Origin: Sinonovacula constricta
Lineage: Eukaryota; Mollusca; Bivalvia; Cardiida; Solecurtidae
Length of the DNA: 64,000 nt
Assembly: GCA_007844125.1 (NCBI GenBank)
Contig: CM017570.1
Coordinates: 51,306,685 to 51,370,684 of the forward strand
Direction: 5' to 3'
The notes beneath the pieces are model-generated. The model was not told where the DNA came from and did not search any database. It worked only from the letters and a program-made list of their open reading frames with translations. Made by a program: the position numbers and the translations under genes. Shown in pieces: positions 13,371-24,856 of this stretch; positions within the stretch are counted from its first letter, which is position 1; each line of letters starts with the position of its first letter.

Positions 13371-14420
13371 CGTCTGAGCGCCAGATCTGATACCATGCAT
13401 TAGAAGCTCGATGCCGAAAGAGCCCGAGTACCTTATCTTGCACGCCGTATTAGCAACTCGAACTCAGTGTCTTCCACTTTGAGCGCCAGATCTGATACTA
13501 TAGCGCCAGATCTGATACTATAGCGCCAGATCTGATACTATTATTAGTCAATCTGAGATTTCGAGAGCCAGATCTGATACTATTATTAGTCAATCTGAGA
13601 TTTCGAGAGCCAGATCTGCAACGACATATTAGAGACTTGGAATCTGAGATTCCGAGCGCCAGATCTTATGTGACATATTAGAGACTTGGAATCTGAGATT
13701 CCGAGTGACAGATCTTATGTGACATATTAGAGACTTGGAATCTGAGATTCCGAGCGCCAGCTCTTATGTGACATATTAATGACTTAATATCTGAGATTCC
13801 GAGCGCCAGATCATATGTGACATATTAATGACTTGGAATCTGAGATTCCGAGCGCCAGATCTGCAACGACATATTAATGACTTGGAATCTGAGATTCCGA
13901 GCGCCAGATCTTATGTGACATATTAATGACTTGGAATCCGAGATTCCGAGCGCCAGCTCTTATGTGACATATTAATGACTTGGAATCCGAGATTCCGAGC
14001 GCCAGATCTTATGTGACATATTAATGACTTGGAATCTGAGATTCCGAGCGCCAGATCTTATGTGACATATTAGAGACTTGGAATCTGAGATTCCGAGCGC
14101 CAGATCTTATGTGACATATTAATGACTTGGAATCTGAGATTCCGAGTGCCAGATCTTATGTGACATATTAATGACTTGGAATCTGAGATTCCGAGTGCCA
14201 GATCTTATGTGACATATTAATGACTTGGAATCTGAGATTCCGAGTGCCAGATCTTATGTGACATATTAATGACTTGGAATCTGAGCTTCTGAGCGCCAGA
14301 TCTTATGTGACATATTAATGACTTGGAATCTGAGATTCCGAGTGCCAGATCTGAAACGACGTATTAGTGACTTGGAATCTGAATTTTCGACCTCCAGATC
14401 TTTTATGAAGAAATTAATTC
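13371..14420. repeat. 49-bp satellite array
   Basis: The array starts with irregular units around GAGCGCCAGATCTGATAC and becomes a regular 49-bp repeat from about 13.6 kb, with blocks GACTTGGAATCTGAGATTCC, GAGCGCCAGATCTTATG and TGACATATTAAT. Each unit carries the inverted repeat GGAATCTGAGATTCC (6-bp arms, 3-bp loop) and usually AGATCT. There are about 19 regular units. Short open frames at its end (14266-14515) are by-products. Confidence 0.95.
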
Positions 14421-14905
14421 CGGCATTGTGCGTTGGATCCTTTACATTATGTGAGTTTCTCGGGGATCGGAGGGTTTGGGTTACGAGGTATAAACAATGG
14501 CAAGTGCTCACTTAATAGGTCCGCGGTATTAAAATGACCTGTAAAGTACTGGCACAACTTGTCCAAACCCATATTGGAAGTTGTTTGCAAACATTGCGGG
14601 GACCGTCGAAACTGATGACGAATCCACAAGGATGGAAAAAATGACGAATGCTACTAATGGACATGTGGACAACACATGGTACGATGATTCAATTAAAAAA
14701 GTAAAATATGCGTCTTCGCGAGAGTTAGTATGGCATTTACGTTGTAGATCCATTTATGAAATGGTACTGAAGGTTGATATCCATGTCAAGCGTAGTACAA
14801 AAAGGCCTTAACGTCTGTAAGAGCAGCATACACTTATAGACAAACATATATAACACCCACAACGCTATTTATACAGTGTGGTAAGGAGAAACAAGAGTCC
14901 ACTTG
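14421..14905. other. Unique spacer
   Basis: Several short overlapping open frames lie on both strands (14447-14811). None shows a domain, and none has paired splice sites I trust. Confidence 0.45.
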
Positions 14906-14909
14906 AAAG

Positions 14910-15000
14910 TTCTCGTCCGGACCGGGATTCGAACCCACACAGTGAGGGGCTGAAGAGTTACAAGTCGGCGGCACCAACTGCTCGGCTAAGGGTGCCCCTC
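14910..15000 (-). mobile_element. tRNA-like sequence, SINE head or tRNA pseudogene
   Basis: Read on the minus strand it begins GGGCACCCTTAGCCGAGCAG, has a box-A-like TTAGCCGAGCAGTTGG and a good box B in GTGGGTTCGAATCCCGG. The acceptor arm does not pair properly and the anticodon stem is weak, so a functional tRNA is unlikely. No clear SINE body was identified beside it. Confidence 0.6.
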
Positions 15001-15078
15001 TTAAACTTATGTAATCGCTTGTTGCGCGCACGAAGGGTCGTTTTATGGTGAGGCATGAGTTACCTTAACTTATCTGTA

Positions 15079-15890
15079 TATGTTGAAATTCTCATAGGAC
15101 TTTGTCATATATTCATATTCATGATCACAATAACTCTACTTATGTAGTTTGGCGGTCGTAAAAAGTCTCCCCGTGCATGTGATCTATGTTGTCATTAAAT
15201 TCATCCTATAAGGATTGTTACGTACATTTCCTTTGATTGACATTGGACTTTAGTTCCTCAATTCCGTCTTCATATGAACAGGATGCTACAACCATGTACT
15301 CTTCTCTGGCCATTTTTTTCTTGATTCAAAAAGTAAATTGAATTTAATATCAACATTTTTTTGTAGGTCTTCAAAATCGAAATAGTACACATCTCTCTTC
15401 AAAACTCTATGTGGACATTATTTTTCAATGACGTCACTACATTTGTCATACATGTAACTTATCAAACAAAACTATTCAAATGGATCAGTTTTCTTTTCAT
15501 TGCTTCCATTTGAGAAACCCATCAGGAAGTGCGAGCTTAGAGCTCTGTAAAACAGGCTCAAGCACCCCAGTCGTTTTATATGTCCGACTGACCGTTCCAA
15601 GGCGGTAACTGTTTGCTCTTTTCGTTAAATGTCTCATCACAAATTTGTTCTTGCTTTTTACTTGGCTTGCATGTGAAGTACCTTTGTACTGTCCCTTTTC
15701 GGAGTTTGCTATATGTTGCAATGCTCATAGGACTTTACATATATTCTTAATTATCATTAGCGAATTGTGTAGTTTATAGTTTTATGTTTTTAATCAAGTC
15801 ACATTTCGTATAATATACAGATCTTACTTCACTTTCAATAGAGACATTTATCTTTGACGTCATAAGCACCGACATGTATATTTTCTATAC
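15079..15890. repeat. Diverged direct duplication, spacing about 630 bp
   Basis: Sequence around 15079 (ATGTTGAAATTCTCATAGGA) recurs at about 15711 (ATGTTGCAATGCTCATAGGA). The following stretches also correspond, with TAGTTT near 15145 and 15770 and TGACGTCA-type sites near 15429 and 15856. Similarity is partial and interrupted by indels. The stretch between holds no recognised gene. Confidence 0.55.
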
Positions 15891-16262
15891 ATCCGAGACA
15901 TACTTTGTGAATTATCTGCGGTGTTTCGAATGACACATACCCAGGTGCATGTACGGAAATTGTAGTTCTTTAGATAGGGTTGTTATCCGTTAACGGAAAT
16001 AAGCGAACACTGAGTGTCTTTTCATGTTGCCAAATAATACGCCCCTTTTTAACGCTACGTTTACTTTACATGGTGGAGGATGTATTTAGGATTTCCATTC
16101 ATTGGTTCGATGCATTTTTATAAGGTTAATGAATTTCCAAGTGGTTAAGATCATAGTTATCAGTCACTAAACATTTGTCACACAGACCACTTGACTGCAA
16201 AGTATAGGCTCGGGTCTAAATTGATGGTTTCCAATGGAATGAGTGCGAGCATAGTGAGTTAC
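15891..16262. other. Unique spacer
   Basis: AT-rich sequence without a supported exon or repeat. Confidence 0.5.
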
Positions 16263-16269
16263 CACCACT

Positions 16270-17451
16270 TCATTAAAACCATCATGTTTGTTATCACAAC
16301 TTTATCATAATCATCATGTCATTATCCATGTGTGTAATCACAACTTTATCATAATCATCATGTCATTATCAATGTGTGTTATCACAAATTTGTCATAATC
16401 ATCATGCCATTATCCATGTGTGTAATCACAACTTTATCATAATCATCATGTCATTATCAATGTGTGTAATCACAACTTTATCATAATCATCATGTCATTA
16501 TCAATGTGTGTAATCACAACTTTATCATAATCATCATGTCATTATCAATGTGTGTAATCACAACTTTATTATAATCATCATGTCATTATCCATGTGTGTA
16601 ATCACAACTTTATCATAATCATCATGTCATTATCAATGTGTGTAATCACAACTTTATCATAATCATCATGTCATTATCCATGTGTGTAATCACAACTTTA
16701 TCATAATCATCATGTCATTATCCATGTGTGTAATCACAACTTTATCATAATCATCATGTCATTATCAATGTGTGTAATCACAACTTTATCATAATCATCA
16801 TGTCATTATCAATGTGTGTAATCACAACTTTATCATAATCATCATGTCATTATCAATGTGTGTAATCACAACTTTATCATAATCATCATGTCATTATCCA
16901 TGTGTGTAATCACAACTTTATCATAATCATCATGTCATTATCAATGTGTGTTATCACAAATTTATCATAATGTCATTACCAATGTGTGTAATCACAACTT
17001 TATCATAATCATCATGTCATTATCAATGTATGTTATCACAACTTTATCATATTCATCATGTCATTATCAATGTGTGTAATCACAACTTTATCATAATCAT
17101 CATGTCATTATCAATGTGTGTTATCACAACTTTATCATAATCATCATCATCATGTCATTATCAATGTGTGTTATCACAACTTTATCATAATCATCATCAT
17201 GATGTCATTACCAATGTGTGTTATCACAACTTTATCATCATCATCATGTCATTATCAATGTGTGTAATCACAAATTGATCAAAATCAATATGTCATTATT
17301 AATGTGTGTTATCACAAATTGATCATAATGATCATGTCATTATTAATGTGTGTTATCACAATTTGATCATAATCATCATCATCATCATCATGTCATTATT
17401 AATGTGTGTTTTCACAAATTTATAATTATTATCATGTTTGCTATCACAACA
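16270..17451. repeat. 44-bp satellite array
   Basis: About 26 units with blocks AATCACAACTTTATCATAAT, CATCATGTCATTATCAATG and TGTGT. The distal end (17.1-17.45 kb) adds extra ATC triplets and is more diverged. It stops where a SINE-like copy begins. Confidence 0.95.
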
Positions 17452-17713
17452 GTGTTTGTTTATTGGGTTGATCGTCCAACCAACCTTATTTCTGTTATCT
17501 GCAGACGGTGTCCACTTGAAGCAGATATAGTGCTGTCTTCACTGTGTATAGCATGCCGTGAACACCTGGCATGATACCACACCCAGTCACATTATCCTGA
17601 CAACGGGCCTACCAGTCGTGGAACTACCCTTATATTTGACTGAGCTTTAGCAAGGGAAGCTATACCACTACCATTTTAACGACTTTTGTATGTCGCGGCC
17701 AGGGATCTAATCC
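17452..17713 (-). mobile_element. SINE-like element, head-truncated copy
   Basis: This copy aligns with the longer copy at 42940-43252. Shared blocks include CACCTGGCATGATACCACAC and GTGGAACTACCCTTAT. The tRNA-like head present in the other copy is cut off here after GGGATCTAATCC, consistent with 5' truncation during retrotransposition on the minus strand. It sits exactly between two satellites. The short plus-strand frame over 17350-17574 is a by-product. Confidence 0.75.
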
Positions 17714-18912
17714 ATGTTTATCACAATGTTATTTATCACAAATGCACAATCATACATGTTATCAGAACTCCATCATTATCTTGTATTTTTATCATAAATG
17801 CATTATTATCATTATGTTTATTGTTTTAACTTCAAAGTTTTCATCATGTTATTTATCACAAATACATCATCATCATGTAAATTGCCACAAATGCATCATC
17901 ATGTTAATTATCACAAATGCAAAATCATGTTGATTATCAAAAATGGATCGTCATTATGTTAATTATCACAAATGGATCCTCATTTTGCTAATTATCACAT
18001 ATGTATCGTCATTATGTTAATTATCACAAATGCATCGTCATTATGTTAATTATCACAAATGGATCGTCATTATGTAAATTATCACAAATGGATCGTCATT
18101 ATGTTAATTATCACAAATGCATCGTCATTATGTTAATTATCACAAATGCATCGTCATTATGTTAATTATCACAAATGGATCGTCATTATGTTAATTATCA
18201 CAAATGCAACATCATCATGTTAATTATCACAAATGCATCGTCATTATGTTAATTATCACAAATGCATCGTCATTATGTTAATTATCACAAATGCATCGTC
18301 ATTATGTTAATTATCACAAATGCATCGTCATCGTGTTAATTATCACAAATGCATCGTCATTATGTTAATTATCACAAATGCATCGTCATTATGTTAATTA
18401 TCACAATTACATCATCATGTTAGCTATCACAGATACATCGTCATCATGTTAATTATCACAAATGCATCGTCATCATGTTAATTATCACCAATGCATCGTC
18501 ATCATGTTATTTATCACAAATGCATCGTCATCATGTTAATTATCACAAATGCATCGCCATCATGTTAATTATCACCAATGCATCGTCATCATGTTATTTA
18601 TCACAAATGCATCGTCATCATGTTAATTATCACAAATGCGTCGTCATCATTTTAATTATCACAAATGCATCGTCATCATTTTAATTATCACCAATGCATC
18701 GTCATCATGTTATTTATCACAAATGCATCGTCATCATGTTAATTATCACAAATGCGTCGTCATCATGTTAATTATCACAAATGCGTCGTCATCATGTTAG
18801 TTATCACAAATGCATCACCATGTTAGTTATCACAAATGCATCACCATGTTAGTTATCACAAATGCATCGTCATCATGTTAGTTATCACAACTTCATCATT
18901 ATCATCATGATT
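17714..18912. repeat. 29-bp satellite array
   Basis: About 40 units with GTTAATTATCACAAATGCAT and CGTCATTAT. It shares the TTATCACAA word with the 44-bp array on the other side of the SINE-like copy. Short frames with repeated ITNASSSCYLSQ-like peptide are by-products. Confidence 0.95.
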
Positions 18913-18921
18913 GTTAAATAG

Positions 18922-19064
18922 AGGATCTCATATGAGTGTTTATTAGATACTGAAAATATTGAACGAGTTGGATGAAATGATACGAAACGATGCTCTGCCG
19001 AGTTTCGCATAATTTTAGACGAGTTTAATATGTTCAGTATTTAAAGAACACGAATATCAGATTC
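18922..19064. mobile_element. Foldback MITE-like element
   Basis: The left arm from GATCTCATATGAGTG to TATTGAACGAGTT is matched by the reverse complement of the right arm ending ACACGAATATCAGATT. Arms are about 45 bp or more, imperfect, with a further paired inner part (CGAAAC / GTTTCG). It lies just past the 29-bp array. Non-coding. Confidence 0.65.
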
Positions 19065-19212
19065 TATTTATCACATAACCAAAACATTGCTGCTTTTGTT
19101 TACAATGCATCATCTTTTTATAGAATGATCAGTCGGCCTTGGCATGTGTAATTCGGTTTGGGAGAATCCACACAACAATAGTTCGACTCTTTACTCGACC
19201 ATTTTCCATAAC
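19065..19212. other. Short unique spacer
   Basis: Nothing recognised. Confidence 0.5.
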
Positions 19213-20036
19213 AAAAGGGCCATGATGGCCCTTTATCGCTCACCTGAAGACACAGGCTTTTAGTAGGCTCATATCTGGCGTCAAGTTATTAAAGTTACTT
19301 TATTTAGAAATCTTTCGTGAATATTGGACCATCAGTGTGGCCACTGCGCTGATAACATTTTCTGGACGTCTAGCTAGTAACCAACTAAATCCACATGACC
19401 CTCTTTAAAATATATGTAAGATTTCATACTGGTAAATTTTCTGGCCAAGTTTGGTGAAGATGGGGCCATCAATGTGTCCTCCAAGTGTTTTCACAGGGTT
19501 GGACCTTGTTACTTAGTTATTGACCCCACGTGACCTTCTTACAAACATACCCAAGATTTCTTGAAGGCAAACATTCTGGCCATGATCAGTGAAGATTGGG
19601 CAATATATATGGCTTCCTTATATTTGACCTAGTGTTTACAAGCCTTTTCTAAGATTTGATCTACTTTTTGACCCCACGTGACCCAATAACGAAGTCGTCC
19701 AAGGTTTCATGCAGACAAACATTCTGACCAAGTTTGACGAAGATTGGGCCATAAATGGGGCCTCTAGCGTGTTCACAAGCTTTTTCTAAGATTTGACCTA
19801 GTGACCTTCCTATTGACGCCACTGACCCTATAATTTGACCTTTTGTCCTAGTTTTTGACCTCAGGGGACCCAATAATCACCTCATCCAAGATTTCATGCA
19901 AATTCTGACCAAATTAGATGAAGATAAATAAAAACTGTGGCCTCTAGCGTGTTCACAAGATAAAAATGTTGTCGACGCAAGACGGACGAAGGAGTATAAG
20001 AAAGGCTCACTTTGTGCTCAGGTGAGCTAAAAAGGG
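19213..20036. mobile_element. Inverted-repeat-bounded interspersed element with internal repeats
   Basis: The left end reads CCCTTTATCGCTCACCTGA and the right end is the inverted counterpart TCAGGTGAGCTAAAAAGGG, giving imperfect termini of about 20 bp. Inside are about four degenerate copies of a 130-190-bp segment with TTGACCCCACGTGACC, GAAGATTGGGCCA and GCCTCTAGCGTGTTCACAAG. From family knowledge, elements with these termini are abundant in bivalve genomes. It encodes no protein; the minus-strand frame at 19661-19873 is a by-product. Confidence 0.75.
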
Positions 20037-21030
20037 AACAGATTCGTTTATAACATGACTAAAATGTCGTTGTTCTTTTAAATTAAAATGAAATTTTCCA
20101 ACAAAATGCACAAAACGGAGACAGCAAAGTGATAAGAGGATGGCATATACACTTCACATACTTTATGTCGTCTCACTACGATAACTATTGTGTTACAAAA
20201 AATAACGCATGAGTGTTACCTCACGCTTGCACGGTAGGTTATGTGATAAATAAACACAAACACACAGAAATAAGTGGTACATGTACTGTTTTATTTTTTC
20301 TATAAGATCATTTCACCAATTTATCAGGATACCTAAGTGACAAGTGAACAACCTGTAACTGACTACACCACATATAAACCTAATGACAGCCTTTATTATA
20401 ACACTGTAGTCTTACATGATATATTGCATCAATAATGTACACTTGCTAGTACGATCTTACCACAATATTGATTACATATAACAGACATGAAATATTACAT
20501 AAACAGCATAAACATATGACAGATATATAGATACAACCATGTACAAACGTATGATTTATTAGACTACAAGGTGACAACGGCTTGAACAACAAGCTACCAC
20601 ACTCCGTCGCTACTCCAATATTCCAGGAATGTTTCTATATTGACATATAGTGTGTATATTATAACAGAGGTAACCCCTACACACAGGTCCCTATAGATTT
20701 ATTTCAATGTTTACAATAACTTTACAAAGTATCACAATCTGCATGCAGCACTTCTATGAAGCTGTACATATATCCTACATGTACATGTAATCTTCAGCTG
20801 CTTCTTCCTATTCTGGAGGTGTTAAATATATTTTTTCTCTATTTTTACACTGATGACTTGAAACACACCTTTATAGATTCTGACAATGATAAACAACGAA
20901 GAAAGATACACGTTAACGTTCTTGTATCTTACCATTCTTGTATCTCCCAACTTTACTGCACCCATTTCATATGAATATTTCTACTTATGTATCATTTATT
21001 GCAATTAAATTGCATTAATAACCTTGACAT
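20037..21030. other. AT-rich intergenic DNA
   Basis: No exon, domain or array recognised. The short frame at 20756-20974 has no supporting features. Confidence 0.5.
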
Positions 21031-21129
21031 TAGGTACCATAAGTTATTTATAAATTAGTATCATAGGTATCATCAGCTATTTATAAACTTATATCATAGA
21101 TATCATAAGTTATTTATAAACCTTTATCA
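21031..21129. repeat. 33-bp repeat, three copies
   Basis: Three consecutive 33-bp units each begin TAGGTACCAT or a close variant, contain TTATTTATAAA and end in ATCA. They are too diverged for recent expansion. Confidence 0.8.
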
Positions 21130-22630
21130 TTAACTTTACAATTTAAATGCAAGTACTGCATCGCTGAAACACCACTCTTACTTTCCAATTAAGGATGAAG
21201 ATAACTTGTCTAACAAGAGTCAGAATTTCCATCAAGAAAATATTGTGACCTTGCTGTTGCTCAGACATGACTGTATTGAGCCTCATTATGGATTAGCCTG
21301 ATAATTATGCTCCCTTAGACAGCATTTGTTAGTAGTTGTTGCTGTCCACTCAAATTTATTCTGTCACATGACTGGAAGAGCAGACCGATCAATTAAATCA
21401 GGAGTATGGTTTTGAAAGTAAAAGATTGAATTGATAAACAAAAGAAATGCAGAGTCCAGTAAGAGAACTGGAAAAATGATTACATTTTGAGAAACAGTCA
21501 GAACATTGGGGACAAGGTTATAAAAACATGGACAATGCATTCAGTCTTTTTTCTTAACACTGTACAATCACTGAACATACCATCATGCCTGCAAGCATTA
21601 AAAATTATGCATCTGAAGATGCATTAATGAAAAGAAAAGTGAAAGAGGCCATCCCAATAAGGTAGCAGTGGTCATCATTAAACAGCCATTAAACCCCCTC
21701 CCCCACCGTGTACACACCTCTCATCCAGTCAGGTGACAGAATAAATTCAGGTGCTTAGTAACAACAATTAAGTACAAACAAAGAAAATGTGATATTTCCT
21801 AAAATTACACAAAGGTAAAAACAGCTTGGAGTCGTGAAATTATTTCCCTCATGTTACCAGGTTTATAAGGACAGGCCAATTCATTTATAAGTCTCCTTAT
21901 TGTAAACTGTATGATAAAATCGATTTATTAGAATACTTCAATAATATCTCAAAATAATTTACAATTTTTGTGAGCCAACATTCTCCAAAATCACAACCAA
22001 ACCAAATGCTTGTAAACTATCACATAAAATATTAACAAAATAATATATCAAGAAAATCTGCAGCAAACACAGCCAGAAAACATTAAGAAAAAAAGAATAT
22101 AAACATGAAGCTTTTCAAAGCTTCAGAATATTTTCGACATATTAACAATGGGAAATGGTTATACATTCAATAAATACTTAAAAGAATGTTTGGCACTGAT
22201 ACAAATTAACTGAGACCCAACAATATTGTGTGATTGAGCTTCCCAAGAGCTTGAATATTTACTAAATTAAACATCATTATAATGATATGGTAAGGACCTC
22301 ACATTGACACTCCCAATCCATGGCCTGCTAATTTACATTGATAATGACCAAAGCCCTCTTTAAGTAATTTTTTATTTAATGTTAACTATTTTGAACATGC
22401 AAAGCTATCATGAATACTTGTGTCCTGACGGACCCTGGTCACAAAGCTCTACATCAGATAAAAGTAAACTGGTTCTTAACTTTATGCCTAGTCTAAATGT
22501 ATGCCTGGGGTAACACAATCATAATATTGCAGGAGATGCTATGAAAGTCAGTACAGATACTGAGGAAAAATGATCATCTGGATTTACACTATGTGACTAG
22601 ATCTAGTCTGCTGATAAAACTAAATGTTCA
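21130..22630. other. AT-rich intergenic DNA
   Basis: No supported coding sequence. It contains a short C-rich run near 21696 and scattered AATAAA-like words. It lies downstream of the LysM-domain gene. Confidence 0.5.
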
Positions 22631-22635
22631 ATCAA

Positions 22636-23400
22636 TACACAATTGTTGCCTACACAACTGTTGCCCACACAACTGTTATTCGGACATACACAACTGTTGC
22701 CCACACAACTGTTATTCGGACATAGAGAATCGTTGCCTGCACAATTGTTGCCAACACAACTGTTATTCGAGCATACACAATTGTTGCCTACCCAACTGTT
22801 ATTTGGGCTTACACAATTGTTATTCGAGCATACATATTTGTTGCCTACCCAACTGTTATTCGGGCTTACACAATTGTTATTCGAGTATACATAATTGTTG
22901 CCTACCCAACTGTTATTCAGGCTTACACAATTGTTATTCAAGCATACATAATTGTTGCCTACCCAACTGTTATTTGGGCTTACACAATTGTTATTGGAGC
23001 ATACATAATTGTTGCCTACCCAACTGTTATTTGGGCTTACACAATTGTTATTCGAGCATACATAATTGTTGCCTACCCAACTGTTATTCGGGCTTACACA
23101 ATTGTTATTCGAGCATACATAATTGTTGCCTACCCAACTGTTATTTGGGCTTACACAATTGTTATTCGAGCATACATAATTGTTGCCTACCCAACTGTTA
23201 TTCGGGCTTACACAATTGTTATTCGAGCATACATAATTGTTGCCTACCCAACTGTTATTCGGGCTTACGCAATTGTTATTCGAGCATACATAATTGTTGC
23301 CTACCCAACTGTTATTCGGGCTTACACAATTGTTATTCGAGCATACATAATTGTTGCCTACCCAATTGTCATTCGGGCTTACACAATTGTTGCTTACATT
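22636..23400. repeat. 57-bp satellite composed of three 19-bp sub-units
   Basis: About 13 copies of a 57-bp unit that itself splits into three related 19-bp parts: ACACAATTGTTATTCGAGC, ATACATAATTGTTGCCTAC and CCAACTGTTATTCGGGCTT. Because 57 is a multiple of 3 and the unit lacks plus-strand stops in one frame, a 300-codon frame (22593-23495) stays open; its Cys/Asn-rich peptide is a translation artefact. Confidence 0.95.
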
Positions 23401-24108
23401 TTTTATTTGGGGGTTTTAACACAATATTGTTATTTAGGCTTGCACAAATGCAACACAAACTATATGCTGTAAAGGACCATGACAATTACAATTAAACTAC
23501 ATGTACAAACATCAGTTGGCTTCTGTGCACATTTTGACTTACATATAATGCATCAACAGAATTTCATAAACAATTTCATTTCTTCACGATATATACATAT
23601 TTACACATTATCATATATTATTATTTAATCTATATATATAATATATACACATGATCTTTAAATAAAAACATATTATAAAACACATAACGATTAAAAAAGA
23701 AATTTTCCTGACATGAAATCATACTACCTTAAATATTATAGTTGACAAGGCCCTAAAAATCATTCAACATTTAATTCATTTGACAGTACCATTGTTGACT
23801 GAGATGACCCATTGCCGGTTTGCTATCTCCATTATCCATATTAGGTACACTGGTGAATTTATTCAAAAAGGTAAAATACAGACATAGGTTTCTGAGTTTA
23901 ACTTAAAAGGACAATGCACACTTGCCCATAGCAAAAGCATGAATCAAATTTCCCAACAAAATAAGTAAGTGATACGATTCTGACTACACTGACATACTCC
24001 AATGCCCCAGTGATCCTAGTTCCACTATGGGACCATACCCAGGTGTCTGACAATCCTCTTCACACAGCATCCATAATAAATCAGTCTCATTTTGTCTGAG
24101 GTCAGGAA
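23401..24108. other. AT-rich DNA, probable distal 3' flank of the LysM-domain gene
   Basis: Includes an AT-only stretch near 23600-23660. On the minus strand an AATAAA occurs at 23858-23863, the nearest canonical poly(A) signal I saw downstream of the gene's stop codon. Confidence 0.45.
23858..23863 (-). other. Candidate poly(A) signal of the LysM-domain gene
   Basis: AATAAA on the minus strand about 790 bp after the stop codon at 24652. Between the two I saw no other canonical hexamer. If used, the 22-bp array would lie inside the 3' UTR. Confidence 0.3.
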
Positions 24109-24555
24109 ACCACTCTCCCTGGAAGACTGGAAGATGCGACCACTCTCCCTGGAGGATGTGACGGAGGATGCAACCACTCTCCCTGGAGAATACAACCACT
24201 CTCACAGGAGGATGCGACCACTCTCCCTGGAGGATGTGACGGAGGATGGGACCACTCTCCCTGGAGGATGTGATGGAGGATGCGACCACTCTCCCTGGAG
24301 GATGTGACAGGGGATGCGACCACTCTCCCTGGAGGATGGGACGTAGGATGCGACCACTCTCCCTGGAGGTTGCGACCACTCTCCCTGGAGGATGCAACCA
24401 CTCTCACAGGAGGATGCGACCACTCACCCTGGTGGATGCGACAGAGGATGTGACCACTCTCCCTGGAAGATTGGAGGATGCGACCACTCACCCTGGAGGA
24501 TTGGAGGATGCGACCACTCACCCTGGAGGATGCGACCACTCTCCCTGGAGGATGC
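24109..24555. repeat. 22-bp satellite array
   Basis: About 20 units with core CCACTCTCCCTGGAGGATGC, irregularly interrupted by GTGACGGAGGATG spacers. Open frames on both strands (peptides with RESGRILP or SLEDVTED patterns) follow from the repeat and are not genes. The array starts about 100 bp past the stop codon of the minus-strand gene. Confidence 0.93.
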
Positions 24556-24651
24556 TTGCTAATCTGTATACACAGGCTAACACTACCCTGATGTGGCAAA
24601 CACACTTTTGATCAGATCTAATATATATTATTATACAGAATTATTTTAACA

Positions 24652-24856
24652 TCACAACTCAAATAAATCCTCCTGTGCCTGTTCAGATCTCTTGACAGCA
24701 TGCTGGACACGATAGTTCTGAGTGTTTGTCCTGATAATAAGTACTGGACTGTCTGGACTCTCCAGGGAGATGGTGCGAGATTTTGTTCTGGTTGGCCGAC
24801 TGGTTTCTGAGTGACGTCGGGGTATCAGCGCTGACAGGTTTGGATCATCTCTGTGA
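24652..24856 (-). CDS. LYSMD1: LYSMD1-like terminal exon
   Basis: The acceptor has a strong pyrimidine tract (CTTTTTCTCATTATTTTATT, then TAG). The exon's first base completes the serine codon opened by the last two bases of exon 2. It encodes 67 residues, HRDDPNLSALIP to QAQEDLFEL, then TGA at 24652-24654. It is basic and Ser/Arg-rich (RPTRTKSRTISLESPDSP), suggesting possible phosphorylation sites. The 17.4-kb distance from exon 2 is bridged only by phase match and C-terminal family similarity, not by transcript data. Confidence 0.75.

Noticed and set aside
14910..15000. Functional tRNA gene on the minus strand
   Set aside because: Box B is good, but acceptor ends do not pair and the anticodon stem is weak.
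22593..23495. 300-codon Cys/Asn-rich frame that could suggest a secreted cysteine-rich protein
   Set aside because: Pure product of the 57-bp satellite, with no signal peptide and no codon-level conservation.
24102..24611. Arg/Ser-rich frames on both strands
   Set aside because: Generated by the 22-bp array; the real coding exon starts just beyond it and reads in another style.
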